The notes: a model not told the origin generated them from the sequence alone. Positions 1 to 9,096 are shown, counted from the stretch's first letter. The stretch: 64,000 nucleotides of DNA from Thermobacillus xylanilyticus (GCF_907165215.1 NZ_CAJRAY010000097.1:1-64000), one strand, 5' to 3'. Numbers and translations: made by a program.

Positions 1-1022
1 GCGCGGCCGGTCACCGCGGCCGCCAGCCCGGCGGGCAGCGCCCACGCCGCGAGCCCGCAGCCCGCGCGCAGCGCGGCCCGCACGCACAAGAGGCCGGCCC
101 CGGCCATGCGCGGCGATCCCGCCGCGACGAGGACGCGGCCGTAGGTGCCCTTGTGCGTGTCCGCGCGCCTCGGCCGCGCCGGGTCGACGCCGAGCCGGCT
201 GCGCACGGCAGCCTCGTCGAGGCGATACACGCGGACGCCGTGCGCGTCCGCCAGCCGGGCGGGGATGCCGATCGGCGCCACCGTGACGGCGCCTGCGTAC
301 TCCGCGCCCGGATAAAGCGCGAGCCCGCGCTTCATGAACGCGAGCGCGACCGTGCGGGCGGCGCGGATGCAGGGCTCGTGCACGGCGCCGGTGTCGGCGT
401 CGAGCCCGCTCGGGATGTCCGCCGCCACGATCGGCAGCCGGCTCGCGTTCGCCTCGCGTATCAAGGACGCGTACGGCTCGCGCGGCGCGCCGCGCGAGCC
501 CGTCCCGAGCAGCGCGTCGATGACGCCGTCGAAGCTGCCCCAATCGACGGCGCCCGGCGCGTAGACGGACGCCGGAATGCCGAGCCTCGCGGCCGCGTCG
601 CGCTGCAGGGCGGCGTCGCCGGTCAGCCGCTCGGGCGGCTCGGCGTACAGAATCGACGCTTCCGCGTCCATCTCGAGCAGATGGCGCGCCGCGGCGATGC
701 CGTCGCCGCCGTTGTTGCCCTTGCCAGCGAGCACGAGCCATCGCAGCGGCCGGCCGTGCGGCGCCCCACCGTTGCCGGCAACCTTGCCTCCGCCCGCGCC
801 GCTTCCACCGGCAGCACTCCCGGCTCCGCCCGCAGCCGCACTGCCGCCCGCGGCCAGGCCGCCCCGGCCATCCGCAGCTCCGTACCATTCCGCTCCCAGC
901 GCCATCGCCGCTTCCGCCACCGCGCGGGCGGCGTTCTCCATCAGCACCGCCGCGGGCAAGCCGATCTGCTCGATGACATAGCGATCGAGCGCGCGCATTT
1001 CTTCAGCCGTGACGAGATGCAT
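1..1022 (-). CDS. nnr: Bifunctional NAD(P)H-hydrate epimerase / ADP-dependent NAD(P)HX dehydratase, 3' part outside the window
   Basis: The protein repairs hydrated NADH and NADPH: the N-terminal YjeF domain epimerises NAD(P)HX and the C-terminal kinase-fold domain dehydrates it using ADP. The reading frame is open from 1022 to the window edge. It starts MHLVTAEEMRALDRY behind an SD (GGAAAGGAGC). The epimerase nucleotide motif GKGNNGGDG and the ADIPSGLDADTG motif are clear. The dehydratase domain begins near HKGTYGRVLVAAGS. Between the first helix and the GKGNNGGDG strand lies an odd Gly/Ala/Ser-rich stretch of about 40 residues (roughly 780-880) that is not part of the usual fold. The stop codon is outside the window. 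Family assignment is confident; the role of the insert is unknown. Confidence 0.93.
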   Translation of the reverse strand, partial: MHLVTAEEMRALDRYVIEQIGLPAAVLMENAARAVAEAAMALGAEWYGAADGRGGLAAGGSAAAGGAGSAAGGSGAGGGKVAGNGGAPHGRPLRWLVLAGKGNNGGDGIAAARHLLEMDAEASILYAEPPERLTGDAALQRDAAARLGIPASVYAPGAVDWGSFDGVIDALLGTGSRGAPREPYASLIREANASRLPIVAADIPSGLDADTGAVHEPCIRAARTVALAFMKRGLALYPGAEYAGAVTVAPIGIPARLADAHGVRVYRLDEAAVRSRLGVDPARPRRADTHKGTYGRVLVAAGSPRMAGAGLLCVRAALRAGCGLAAWALPAGLAAAVTGR

Positions 1023-1135
1023 CGGGATGCTCCTTTCCGCAAGCAGCGATCATTTCCACCTTCGTCAGCTTGACTGTATCGCAGAAAACCGGTGGATGGC
1101 AAGATGACGATGTATGCTCCACCGGTGAAAGTTCC

Positions 1136-1210
1136 AACGAAACTGCATATCGTTATTTCTCCGCGAGCGGCATCAATCGAATTTCTGACGAAACGGAGCG
1201 TTCTGATTTG
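1136..1210. repeat. Two degenerate units of an intergenic 51-bp-period repeat
   Basis: Two AACGAAAC-type cores are followed after 9 bases by TTATTT or TGATTTG (1136-1159 and 1187-1210). They start exactly 51 bp apart. The same core and spacing recur at 59134-59208. The units lie between the start of nnr and the 3' end of the Phd-Uma2 gene and encode nothing recognisable. Confidence 0.6.
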
Positions 1211-1215
1211 CACCG

Positions 1216-1956
1216 TCAGGGCGACCTTTGCCCCGATTTCAACTCAAACAACTCCGCAAGCGGCACGCCCAAACCTTCGAAGGTCACCGACCGCACCTCG
1301 TCATCCTTGCTGTAAACCACATAATCCGCGATGTCGCCTTGTCCGAAAACATAGACCGTAACGGTCCGGCTCTTCGGATCGACGACCCAATACTCTTTCA
1401 CGCCGCACACCATGTACAGTTCCGTCTTCTTGGTGAGGTCTTTGCCGGACGTCGAAGTGGACAGCACTTCGACGACCAGCGCCGGCACGCCGTGGTACTT
1501 GCCCTGCTCGTCAATGTTCTCCCTGTCGCAGATGACCAGCAGATCGGGCTGCACGACGCAGATGTTGTCCTCCGCCTTCTTCAAGGTGACGTCGAACGGA
1601 GAGGTCAGCGGGACGCAGGGCTTGCCTTTGAACCATTGGCGAAACCTCGCAAGCAATTCGCTGACCGCCTCCTGATGCGCATACGACGGCGAGGCCAGAT
1701 TGTACAACACGCCGTCGATCAGTTCGTACCGCTGCTCCGATTGCTCGACGAGATTCAAGTACTCCTCATAGGTCACCCATTCGCTCTTCGGGCGGTAAGA
1801 ATACGCATGCTCGCGAACGACGGAGTCGGAAGGCTCGATCCGCACCAGTCTGGCCGCGTCCCGGCCGTTCTTCGTCACGATGATTTCTTCGCCCGCCTCG
1901 GCAAATTTCAGATAGCGGCCGAAGTTGTTCTGCAGTTCCGTGGAAGGCACCCGCAT
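1216..1956 (-). CDS. Phd/YefM antitoxin domain fused to a Uma2-type (DUF820) PD-(D/E)XK nuclease
   Basis: A 246-residue protein. Residues 1-45 (MRVPSTELQNNFGRYL, then EIIVTKNGRDAARL) are a Phd/YefM antitoxin fold, the DNA-binding half of type II toxin-antitoxin operons. The rest matches Uma2, a restriction-endonuclease-like family: ELIDG near residue 78, QPDLLV (D near 138), VVEVLS (E near 163) and the following KK near 176 form a plausible catalytic set. The ATG at 1956 was chosen because GGAGGGG lies 7 bases upstream; an in-frame TTG at 1980 has no such site. No separate toxin gene is adjacent. The Uma2 half may be the effector or may have another role. The fusion is seen directly; its function is inference. 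Confidence 0.85.
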   Translation of the reverse strand: MRVPSTELQNNFGRYLKFAEAGEEIIVTKNGRDAARLVRIEPSDSVVREHAYSYRPKSEWVTYEEYLNLVEQSEQRYELIDGVLYNLASPSYAHQEAVSELLARFRQWFKGKPCVPLTSPFDVTLKKAEDNICVVQPDLLVICDRENIDEQGKYHGVPALVVEVLSTSTSGKDLTKKTELYMVCGVKEYWVVDPKSRTVTVYVFGQGDIADYVVYSKDDEVRSVTFEGLGVPLAELFELKSGQRSP

Positions 1957-1990
1957 ATCGACACCCCTCCGAATCGCCAATGTTTTTTAT

Positions 1991-2034
1991 ATGATACCCG
2001 GAAAATTAGCTAATATCAATATAGAATTAGCTAA
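1991..2034 (-). promoter_or_regulatory. SigA promoter of the Phd-Uma2 gene with paired palindromic operators
   Basis: On the minus strand TTGATA (2014-2019) and TATCAT (1991-1996) are separated by 17 bp. The 9-mer ATTAGCTAA, containing the palindrome TTAGCTAA, occurs twice, at 2005-2013 inside the spacer and at 2026-2034 just upstream of the -35. The copies are 21 bp apart, two helical turns. Phd-type antitoxins autorepress by binding such paired palindromes, so this is the likely operator (inference). Confidence 0.7.
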
Positions 2035-2055
2035 GATCATTCTTGTCACCCCGCG

Positions 2056-2085
2056 TTGACACTCCGAAAACAAGTATGATATATA
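2056..2085 (+). promoter_or_regulatory. SigA promoter of htpG
   Basis: TTGACA at 2056-2061 and TATATA at 2080-2085 with an 18-bp spacer. The predicted start of transcription falls at the beginning of the CIRCE element. Confidence 0.65.
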
Positions 2086-2089
2086 GAAA

Positions 2090-2116
2090 TTGGCACTCTC
2101 GAGATCAGAGTGCTAA
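2090..2116 (+). promoter_or_regulatory. CIRCE operator (HrcA binding site)
   Basis: TTGGCACTC, 9 bases, GAGTGCTAA. This is the classic CIRCE inverted repeat with one mismatch in the left arm. It lies right after the htpG promoter, so HrcA should repress htpG from here. Confidence 0.9.
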
Positions 2117-2231
2117 CACCTTGCATTAAACGGCATTCCCGCACGGCACGCCATGGTTTCGGCTCTGGCGCCGAAGTCTTGCGGGAGGCTGTTTCATTTT
2201 TTTACACCATGATCGGAAAGGGGCCATGCGC

Positions 2232-4115
2232 ATGGCGGTGAAACAGGAGTTTCAGGCCGAATCGAAAAGGCTGCTTGAGCTGATGATAGGTGCGATCTAC
2301 ACGCAGCGGGAGATCTTCCTCCGGGAGCTGATCTCCAACGCCAGCGACGCAATCGACAAGATCTACTACAAGGCGCTCACGGATGACAGCCTGACGTTCA
2401 ACAAGGACGACTACTATATCAAAATCGTGCCGGACAAGGCGAACCGGACGCTGACGATCTCCGACACGGGCATCGGCATGACCGAGGAAGAGCTGGTGAA
2501 CAACCTCGGCGTCATCGCGAAGAGCGGCTCGCTCGCGTTCAAGCAGCAGTTCGAGGCGAAGGACGGCCACAATATCATCGGCCAGTTCGGCGTCGGCTTC
2601 TACTCCGCGTTCATGGTCGCGGAGACGGTGACCGTCATCAGCCGGGCGCTCGGCAGCCACAAGGCGTTCAAGTGGGAATCGTCCGGCGCGGACGGCTTCA
2701 CGGTCGAGCCCTGGGAGAAAGACACGGTCGGCACCGACATCATCCTGAAAATCAAGGCGAACACCGAAGAGGACAACTACGACGAGTTCCTTGAAGAGTA
2801 CCGGCTGCGGCAAATCATCAAAAAGTATTCCGACTTCATCCGCTATCCGATCAAGATGGACGTCACCCGCACGCGGAAGAAGGAAGGCACGGAGAACGAA
2901 TACGAGGAATACAAGACCGAAGAGACGATCAACAGCATGGTGCCGATCTGGCGCCGGAACAAGAGCGAGCTCAAGGCCGAGGACTACGAGAACTTCTATT
3001 ACGAGAAACGTTACGGCTTCGACAAACCGCTCACGTATCTGCACATCAGCGCGGACGGCGCCGTCGTCTACAACGCGATTCTGTTCATTCCGGAGCAGGC
3101 GCCCTTCGACTATTATACGAAGGAATACGAGAAAGGCCTTGAGCTGTACTCGAGCGGCGTGCTCATCATGAACAAGTGCCCGGATCTGCTGCCCGACCAT
3201 TTCAGCTTCGTCAAGGGGATGGTCGAGTCCGAGGATCTGTCGCTGAACATTTCCAGGGAAATGCTCCAGCATGACCGCCAGCTCAAGCAGATCGCGAAGA
3301 ATATCCGGAACCGGATCAAGAGCCATCTGCTGTCTCTGCTGAAGGACGACCGGGAGAAATATGAGAAGTTCTTCGCCGCGTTCGGCCGCCAGCTCAAATT
3401 CGGCGTCTACAACGAATTCGGCGCGAACCGGGAAGACCTGCAGGATCTGCTGATGTTCCGCTCGTCGAAGGAGAAGAAGCTCGTCACGCTGGATGAATAT
3501 GTGTCGCGCATGCCCGAGGATCAGAAATACATCTACTATGCGACGGGCGAATCGGTCGAGCGGATCGACAAGCTGCCGCAGGCCGAGCTCGTGCTGGGCA
3601 AAGGATACGAGCTGCTGTACCTGACGGAAGACATCGACGAGTTCGCGGTCAAGGTGCTTCAGAAATACAAGGACAAGGAGTTCCGCTCCATCTCCGGCGG
3701 CGATCTCGGCATCGAGCCGGATGAACAGGACAAGCCGTCCGACGCGGAAGCGAAGGAGCAGCAGGAGCTGTTCAAGGCGATGAAGGAAGTGCTTGGCGAC
3801 AAGGTGAAGGACGTCCGGGCGTCGAAGCGGCTGAAGTCCCATCCGGTCTGCCTGACCGCGGAAGGCGAGCTGTCGATCGAGATGGAGAAGGTGCTGCGCC
3901 AGACGCCGCACGGCAAGGACGTGCGGGCGGACAAGGTGCTCGAGATCAACACAGGCCACAACGTGTACGAGTCGCTGAAGCGCGCCCATGCCGCCGGCGG
4001 CGATTCGCTGCGGCGCTACACGAATCTGCTGTACAACCAGGCGCTTCTGATTGAGGGCTTGCCGGTTGAAGATCCGGTCGCCTTCGCGAACGACATCTGC
4101 GAACTGATGGTGTGA
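2232..4115 (+). CDS. htpG: Chaperone HtpG (Hsp90 family)
   Basis: An ATP-dependent cytosolic chaperone that remodels client proteins. It shows the N-terminal GHKL ATPase motifs [22 protein letters not shown] and GQFGVGFYS, then the middle domain with [10 protein letters not shown], and a C-terminal dimerisation region; full length for the family. The ATG at 2232 ([14 protein letters not shown]) was chosen over the ATG at 2226 because GGAAAGGGG sits about 8 bases upstream. The gene stands alone behind a SigA promoter and a CIRCE operator, so heat-shock control by HrcA is likely. Confidence 0.97.
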   Translation: MAVKQEFQAESKRLLELMIGAIYTQREIFLRELISNASDAIDKIYYKALTDDSLTFNKDDYYIKIVPDKANRTLTISDTGIGMTEEELVNNLGVIAKSGSLAFKQQFEAKDGHNIIGQFGVGFYSAFMVAETVTVISRALGSHKAFKWESSGADGFTVEPWEKDTVGTDIILKIKANTEEDNYDEFLEEYRLRQIIKKYSDFIRYPIKMDVTRTRKKEGTENEYEEYKTEETINSMVPIWRRNKSELKAEDYENFYYEKRYGFDKPLTYLHISADGAVVYNAILFIPEQAPFDYYTKEYEKGLELYSSGVLIMNKCPDLLPDHFSFVKGMVESEDLSLNISREMLQHDRQLKQIAKNIRNRIKSHLLSLLKDDREKYEKFFAAFGRQLKFGVYNEFGANREDLQDLLMFRSSKEKKLVTLDEYVSRMPEDQKYIYYATGESVERIDKLPQAELVLGKGYELLYLTEDIDEFAVKVLQKYKDKEFRSISGGDLGIEPDEQDKPSDAEAKEQQELFKAMKEVLGDKVKDVRASKRLKSHPVCLTAEGELSIEMEKVLRQTPHGKDVRADKVLEINTGHNVYESLKRAHAAGGDSLRRYTNLLYNQALLIEGLPVEDPVAFANDICELMV

Positions 4116-4225
4116 AGCGGATGGCGGTCTGCTGCGCATCGTGCGCACGCAAATGATGTTCCCGAACGCCCGCGCCCGTGATATATTAGCTTTGTTGCAT
4201 TACGACATTAGCGGGGAGCGGGCGG

Positions 4226-5191
4226 ATGGAACGGTTGTTCATGAAAGGCATGACCTGGGGATGGGGAGGAAAGCGCGGCGATTACCGGACGGAAGAGGCG
4301 GCCGATTCGCTGCGGAAGCTGAAGGAACACGGCTGCGACTGGGTGGCGCTGTCGTTCTGGACCTGGCAGGAGAATGTGCATGCGACGCAGATCACGTTCG
4401 ACTACGGCTACACGGTGACCGACCGCGACATCGCGCACGCCGTGGGCGAGGCGAAGAAGCTCGGCCTGAAGGTGCTGCTGAAACCGGTCGTCAACTCGAG
4501 GGACCGCATCTGGCGCGCGCATATCGGGTTTCCGCACACGCCGGAAGCGGCCGTGTATTGGGACCGATGGTTCGAATCCTACACGAATTTTCTGGTTCAC
4601 TATGCGGAACTCGCGGAAGAGCTCGGCTGCGACGTGTTCTGCGTCGGCTGCGAGATGATCGGCACCGAGCCGCAGACGGAGCGATGGATGAAGACGATCG
4701 CCCGCGTGCGCGAAGTGTACAGCGGGCCCCTCATCTATAACGCGAATCACGGCAAGGAAGAAGGCGTCGAGTGGTTTGACCAGGTCGACCTGATCGGCAC
4801 GAGCGCCTACTACCCGGTCGGCGGTCCGGGCGCAACGGAAGCGGACATGATCGGGAAGTGGCTGCCGGTGCGCGACAAGATGGAGCGGCTGCACCGGAAG
4901 TTCGGCAAGCCCGTCGTGTTCGTCGAGATCGGCTGCCGGAGCGCGCGCGGCTGCTCGGCGATGCCCTGGGATTTCATGCACCGGGATTTGCCGTTCGACG
5001 AGGACGAGCAGGCGAATTTTTACAGCTCGGCGCTCAAGGTGTTCAGCGATCAGCCGTGGTTCTCCGGATTTTTCTGGTGGGACTGGAGCGTGCGCCTGTA
5101 TCCGACCCACGAAGCGAAGCGCAATGTCGGGTTCGACATCTACGGCAAGCGGGCGGGTCAGGTGCTTGCGGAGTGGTACAAGTCGCGTTGA
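4226..5191 (+). CDS. Glycoside hydrolase family 113-like enzyme (beta-mannanase type)
   Basis: A 321-residue TIM-barrel protein without a signal peptide, so probably cytoplasmic. It begins MKGMTWGWGG and carries WVALSFWTWQE. GCEMIG (E143) and VFVEIGC (E234) fit the acid/base and nucleophile positions of GH113, by analogy with the Alicyclobacillus mannanase. The late FFWWDWSVR segment fits the end of the substrate cleft. Related proteins are often labelled 1,4-beta-xylanase, so the substrate is not settled. It may act on imported manno-oligosaccharides. It is monocistronic, between htpG and a terminator. Confidence 0.85.
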   Translation: MERLFMKGMTWGWGGKRGDYRTEEAADSLRKLKEHGCDWVALSFWTWQENVHATQITFDYGYTVTDRDIAHAVGEAKKLGLKVLLKPVVNSRDRIWRAHIGFPHTPEAAVYWDRWFESYTNFLVHYAELAEELGCDVFCVGCEMIGTEPQTERWMKTIARVREVYSGPLIYNANHGKEEGVEWFDQVDLIGTSAYYPVGGPGATEADMIGKWLPVRDKMERLHRKFGKPVVFVEIGCRSARGCSAMPWDFMHRDLPFDEDEQANFYSSALKVFSDQPWFSGFFWWDWSVRLYPTHEAKRNVGFDIYGKRAGQVLAEWYKSR

Positions 5192-5226
5192 CCCGACCGC
5201 CGGGTGAAGCGGCCGATGCGCTGCAG

Positions 5227-5253
5227 ACGGGAGACGATTCTCCCGTTTTTTTC
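5227..5253 (+). terminator. Rho-independent terminator after the GH113 gene
   Basis: ACGGGAG, a 6-base loop, CTCCCGT, then a run of seven T. Confidence 0.9.
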
Positions 5254-5366
5254 TTTGCGTTTTTCAGCCGAAATATCAAATGGCTGACTATTTCGATCAA
5301 TCCGGCTGTGATACGATAGAGCTTGTGTGCGTCAAGGTTCGTCAGCTTTCGGGAGGCCTTTTGGAC

Positions 5367-6497
5367 ATGTTTCGCATTTCGCTATTCATGTTTATCGTAT
5401 TCGGCATGTTCGGCGTCGTCAGCTTCTATCTGACGCCTTATCTTTTGCACAAGGGGTTCGAAGCGGGCCAGATCGGCACGATCATGGCCGTCGGCGCCCT
5501 GGTCTCGATCGTCTCGCAGCCTTTCTGGGGATATATCAGCGACAAAAAGAAAACGGTCAAACGCATCCTGTTCCTGCTGCTCATCAGTTGTCTGATCGCC
5601 AGCACCGGTCTGTTCGCCATGGAGCATCTGCTGCTCATCATCGTGATGTACGCGTGCTACATGTTCTTCAGCAGCCCGATCGGGCCGCTCGCCGAAGCGC
5701 TCAGCCTCTCCTACGCGCAGGAACATCGCCGGGAGTTCGGGCGCATGCGCGTCTGGGGCGAAATCGGCGTCGGCGTATCGGCGCTTTCGGTCGGGTATCT
5801 CGTCAAAGCGGTCGGCATCGACAAGCTGTGGATCATTTTTCTGTCGTGCGGTGCCATTGCCGTCATGGCGGCGCTGCAACTTCGCGAATCGAAGGTGACG
5901 CCGGCACCGGTCGATCTGAAGGCGCTTGGCAAGCTGTTCATGCAGCGGCGTCTGTTGTGGCTGCTGCTCATCGTGCTCATCGTCGGCATTCCGCACAGGA
6001 TGAACGATTCCATGCTGTCGCTTTACCTGAAGGAGCTTGAGGCGCCGGAATCGATCATCGGCATCGCGTGGTTCTTCGGCACGATGAGCACCATACCGGC
6101 CATGATGTTCGCGGGCCGGCTGTTCCGCAGATGGAACGCCATCGGCATCATGACCATCGCGGCGGTCGTCTATTCAATCCGCTGGTTCATCTACAGCGCG
6201 ACGGACAGCGCGGCCGTCCTGATCGCCGCCCAGGTGCTGCACGGCGCGACGTTCCCGCTGTTCTTCCTGGCGACCATTCATTATATGATGACGATTGTGC
6301 CCGCCGAGCTGCGGGCGACCGGACAGTCGGCGTTCGCGGTCACCTTCGCCGGTCTGGGCGGCCTTGTCGGCAACGCCGCCGGCGGCTACGCCATCCAGCT
6401 GTTCGGCGCGGGCCACGCATACGCCATCGGCGGCGCGCTGGCGCTGATCGGAGCGGCCGCGCTGGTCGGCACCTATCTCTACAATCGGCGGTTGTAG
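5367..6497 (+). CDS. MFS transporter (LacY / nucleoside:H+ symporter-like)
   Basis: About 376 residues with 12 hydrophobic segments. The loop after TM2 reads GYISDKKKTVKR, the MFS signature in degenerate form. The best start is the ATG at 5367 (MFRISLFMFIVFG), 10 bases after GGGAGG; the frame is open further upstream but the extra residues are not membrane-like. The family resembles the MFS_1-like group of sugar or nucleoside proton symporters. The substrate cannot be read from sequence. It is monocistronic between two terminator or promoter regions. Confidence 0.88.
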   Translation: MFRISLFMFIVFGMFGVVSFYLTPYLLHKGFEAGQIGTIMAVGALVSIVSQPFWGYISDKKKTVKRILFLLLISCLIASTGLFAMEHLLLIIVMYACYMFFSSPIGPLAEALSLSYAQEHRREFGRMRVWGEIGVGVSALSVGYLVKAVGIDKLWIIFLSCGAIAVMAALQLRESKVTPAPVDLKALGKLFMQRRLLWLLLIVLIVGIPHRMNDSMLSLYLKELEAPESIIGIAWFFGTMSTIPAMMFAGRLFRRWNAIGIMTIAAVVYSIRWFIYSATDSAAVLIAAQVLHGATFPLFFLATIHYMMTIVPAELRATGQSAFAVTFAGLGGLVGNAAGGYAIQLFGAGHAYAIGGALALIGAAALVGTYLYNRRL

Positions 6498-6603
6498 TCC
6501 GAAGCGGTCGGAACCGGGGCAGCCGGGAAACCGCCCGCTCCGGCCGCGGCCGCCGACTTTTATTCTATTTCTATCGGAATGATGGCGGAATTTGGAGGCG
6601 GAC

Positions 6604-6612
6604 TGCTATAAT
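6604..6612 (+). promoter_or_regulatory. Extended -10 promoter of the amidase-fliB operon
   Basis: TGCTATAAT is a perfect extended -10 element about 37 bp before the amidase start. No good -35 box is seen, as expected for this promoter class. Confidence 0.6.
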
Positions 6613-6648
6613 AGAGCTATCATTTTGTCGACTGATGGCGGGGTGTCC

Positions 6649-7869
6649 ATGATCAGAGTGTTTCTTGTTGCGGCGGCCTGCTGCCTTGCAGCCGTTCTCG
6701 GGCTGCCGGCGGATGCGGCGCCTGGCGCGGAATCTCCGGCATCGGCAAACTCCGCGTCCGCGGCGGTATCCCGTTACACGGTGACGGCGGATATTCTCAA
6801 CGTGCGCGGCGAGCCGTCGCTCACCGCGCCGGTGATCGGCAAGCTCAAGCAGGGCGCGGTGGTGGAGAAGCTTGAAGAATCGGGCGAATGGTTCCGGGTC
6901 CGGGCGGGCGAACTGACCGGATGGGCGCATTCGGACTATCTGCAGCCGGCGGATGACGGCACCGTCACCGGGCCGGATGAGGACGGGTTGACGGACGCCG
7001 CGCCGCCCCCGTCCAATCCGAAGGCGATCGGCCGGGGCATCCGCGGCACAGCGTCCCGGAAGCCGGTGGAGACCGAGACGGCGGATAACGCCGTGCGCAC
7101 CGGCCATGTGCTGGGCGATGCCGTGCGGGTCCGGACGGGGCCGGGGACCGACTACGAGATCGAAGGCCATCTGAACCGGGGCGACCGGGTGTCGGTGATC
7201 GCGAGCGAAGGCGAGTGGTACCGCATCGAGACGGAGAGCGGACTGGCCGGCTGGATCGCGGCCGCCTACATCGGATTTCGGACGGACGGTGAGCCGGCCG
7301 GCGATGCGCTGCGGGGACGGGTCATCGTCGTCGATCCCGGACACGGGGGGAACGATTCCGGCACGATCGGCACCACCTACGGTACATACGAGAAGACGCT
7401 GAACCTGTCCACCGCGCTTCTGCTGAAGCGGGAGCTGGAGCTTCGCGGCGCCGTTGTCGTCATGACGCGGGCGGCGGACGAAGAGAAGCCGTCCCTGCAG
7501 GAGCGGGTCGAGATCGCCGCACGGTCCGGCGGCGATGCGTTCGTCAGCATCCACTACAACTCGGCCGAGACGAAGGCTTCGGGCATTCTGACATTCTACT
7601 ACAGCGCCGGGAAGGACAAGCCGCTGGCCGCCGCGATCGAGCATCGGCTGGCCGAAGGCGGGCTCGGTCTCGACAGCAACGGCATCTCGTTCGGCAATTT
7701 CCATGTCGTGCGCGAGAACAGCCTGCCGGCCGTGCTTCTCGAGCTCGGTTTTCTGACGAATGAGCGGGACGAAGGGCTGGCGCGGACGGAAAGCTACCAG
7801 CTCGCGGCGGCGCGGGCGATTGCGCAGGGGCTGGAGGATTACTTCGCATCGCAAGAGGAGAGGTCATGA
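6649..7869 (+). CDS. Secreted N-acetylmuramoyl-L-alanine amidase with two SH3b domains
   Basis: This enzyme cleaves the amide bond between N-acetylmuramic acid and the peptide stem outside the cell. The start at 6649 gives the signal peptide MIRVFLVAAACCLAAVLGLPADAA. Two bacterial SH3 domains follow (TADILNVRGEPSL and GDAVRVRTGPGTDYE), probably for wall binding. The C-terminal Amidase_3 domain shows the zinc and catalytic motifs DPGHGGNDSG, YEKTLNL, SIHYNS and LELGFLTN. It overlaps the next gene by 4 bp (ATGA), so translation is probably coupled. Confidence 0.95.
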   Translation: MIRVFLVAAACCLAAVLGLPADAAPGAESPASANSASAAVSRYTVTADILNVRGEPSLTAPVIGKLKQGAVVEKLEESGEWFRVRAGELTGWAHSDYLQPADDGTVTGPDEDGLTDAAPPPSNPKAIGRGIRGTASRKPVETETADNAVRTGHVLGDAVRVRTGPGTDYEIEGHLNRGDRVSVIASEGEWYRIETESGLAGWIAAAYIGFRTDGEPAGDALRGRVIVVDPGHGGNDSGTIGTTYGTYEKTLNLSTALLLKRELELRGAVVVMTRAADEEKPSLQERVEIAARSGGDAFVSIHYNSAETKASGILTFYYSAGKDKPLAAAIEHRLAEGGLGLDSNGISFGNFHVVRENSLPAVLLELGFLTNERDEGLARTESYQLAAARAIAQGLEDYFASQEERS

Positions 7870-9092
7870 AGACACGGTATGAAATGCCGCGCTACATGGA
7901 GCGGTTCCGGTGCATCGGGCCGGCCTGCGAAGACACATGCTGCGCGTGGTGGGGCATCAGTGTCGACCGGCGGGCGTATGACCGGTATCGGGCCATCGAG
8001 GACGAGCATGAGCGCCGGCGCATTCTGTCGAAGCTCAATTTGAAGACGGAAGGCACCGACCGCGATTACGCGTCGTTCGAGCTGAATCCCGCAACCGGCC
8101 ATTGCGCCATGCTCGGGGACGACGGACTGTGCACGATCCAGGCGAAGCACGGCGAAGCGATGCTCAGCGCGACCTGCGCCACTTATCCGCGCAAGGTGAA
8201 CGCCGAAGGCGGCACGCTCGAAATTTCGGCGGCGCTCTCCTGCCCGGAAGCGGCCCGGCTTGCGCTGCTCCATGAAGACGCCTGCGAATTCGTCACCTCG
8301 GACGACGTGCACACGCCGAACCTGAGCGTGAACCGTCCGCCGTCCACGGCGCGGCATATGCCGCATGCGGCGGTGATCCGCGGCGCGATCATCCGCATGC
8401 TGAAAATGCGGCGCTACGCCTTCCCGCATCGGCTCATCCTGCTCGGCCTCATGTGCGAGGAGCTGGATCGCCTCGCCGCGGTCGGCGATCCGGAGGCGAT
8501 TCCGGCGTTCCTTGCCGATTTCGAAGCCGAGGCGGCGGGCGGGCTCGCCGACAACCCGGATCTGCGTGAGTACGCCGCCTTCCCGCGCGACACGGCGTTC
8601 CAGATCCGGATGTTGAACGGCTATCTGATGCGCCGGCTGGAAGGGACGATCTGGAACCGCCGCTACGAACGGTGCGTCGCCGAGTATGTGCGCGGCATGA
8701 CGCAGCGCAGCGAAGCCGCGGATCAGGTCGTCCGTCATTACGAGGAGACGTTCGCCGCGCATGTGGCGCCGTTCATCGCGCGCTACGGCCATTTCTTCGA
8801 GAATTATGCGGTCAATCAGGTGTACGGCACGTTTCTGCCGGGTCTGAGGAGCGGTCAGCGCATCGGCACGCTGTACCGGACGCTTGCCGTCGATTTCGCG
8901 ATGATCAAGCTGCATCTGACCGGCATCGCCGCGCATCGCGGGGAGCTGACGCCGGAGACGGCCGTCGAACTGGTCCAATGCTACACGAAGAACTATGAAT
9001 TCGTCTCCAGCTACCGCGTCGATTTCCTGCTCGAGCTGGCGGCCGAGGGCCGCGATTCGTTCGAGGACATTGTGCTGCTGATTACGAACTGA
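7866..9092 (+). CDS. fliB: FliB-type lysine-N-methylase (Cys-cluster protein)
   Basis: A 408-residue protein with the FliB pattern: CIGPACEDTCCAWW near the N terminus, then FELNPATGHCAML, GLCTIQAKHGE and ATCATYPRK. In Salmonella, FliB methylates flagellin lysines and binds an Fe-S cluster through these cysteines. No flagellin gene lies in the window, so the substrate here is unknown. The start ATG overlaps the amidase stop by 4 bp, placing it in the same transcript as a wall hydrolase. Confidence 0.88.
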   Translation: MKTRYEMPRYMERFRCIGPACEDTCCAWWGISVDRRAYDRYRAIEDEHERRRILSKLNLKTEGTDRDYASFELNPATGHCAMLGDDGLCTIQAKHGEAMLSATCATYPRKVNAEGGTLEISAALSCPEAARLALLHEDACEFVTSDDVHTPNLSVNRPPSTARHMPHAAVIRGAIIRMLKMRRYAFPHRLILLGLMCEELDRLAAVGDPEAIPAFLADFEAEAAGGLADNPDLREYAAFPRDTAFQIRMLNGYLMRRLEGTIWNRRYERCVAEYVRGMTQRSEAADQVVRHYEETFAAHVAPFIARYGHFFENYAVNQVYGTFLPGLRSGQRIGTLYRTLAVDFAMIKLHLTGIAAHRGELTPETAVELVQCYTKNYEFVSSYRVDFLLELAAEGRDSFEDIVLLITN

Positions 9093-9096
9093 CGAA

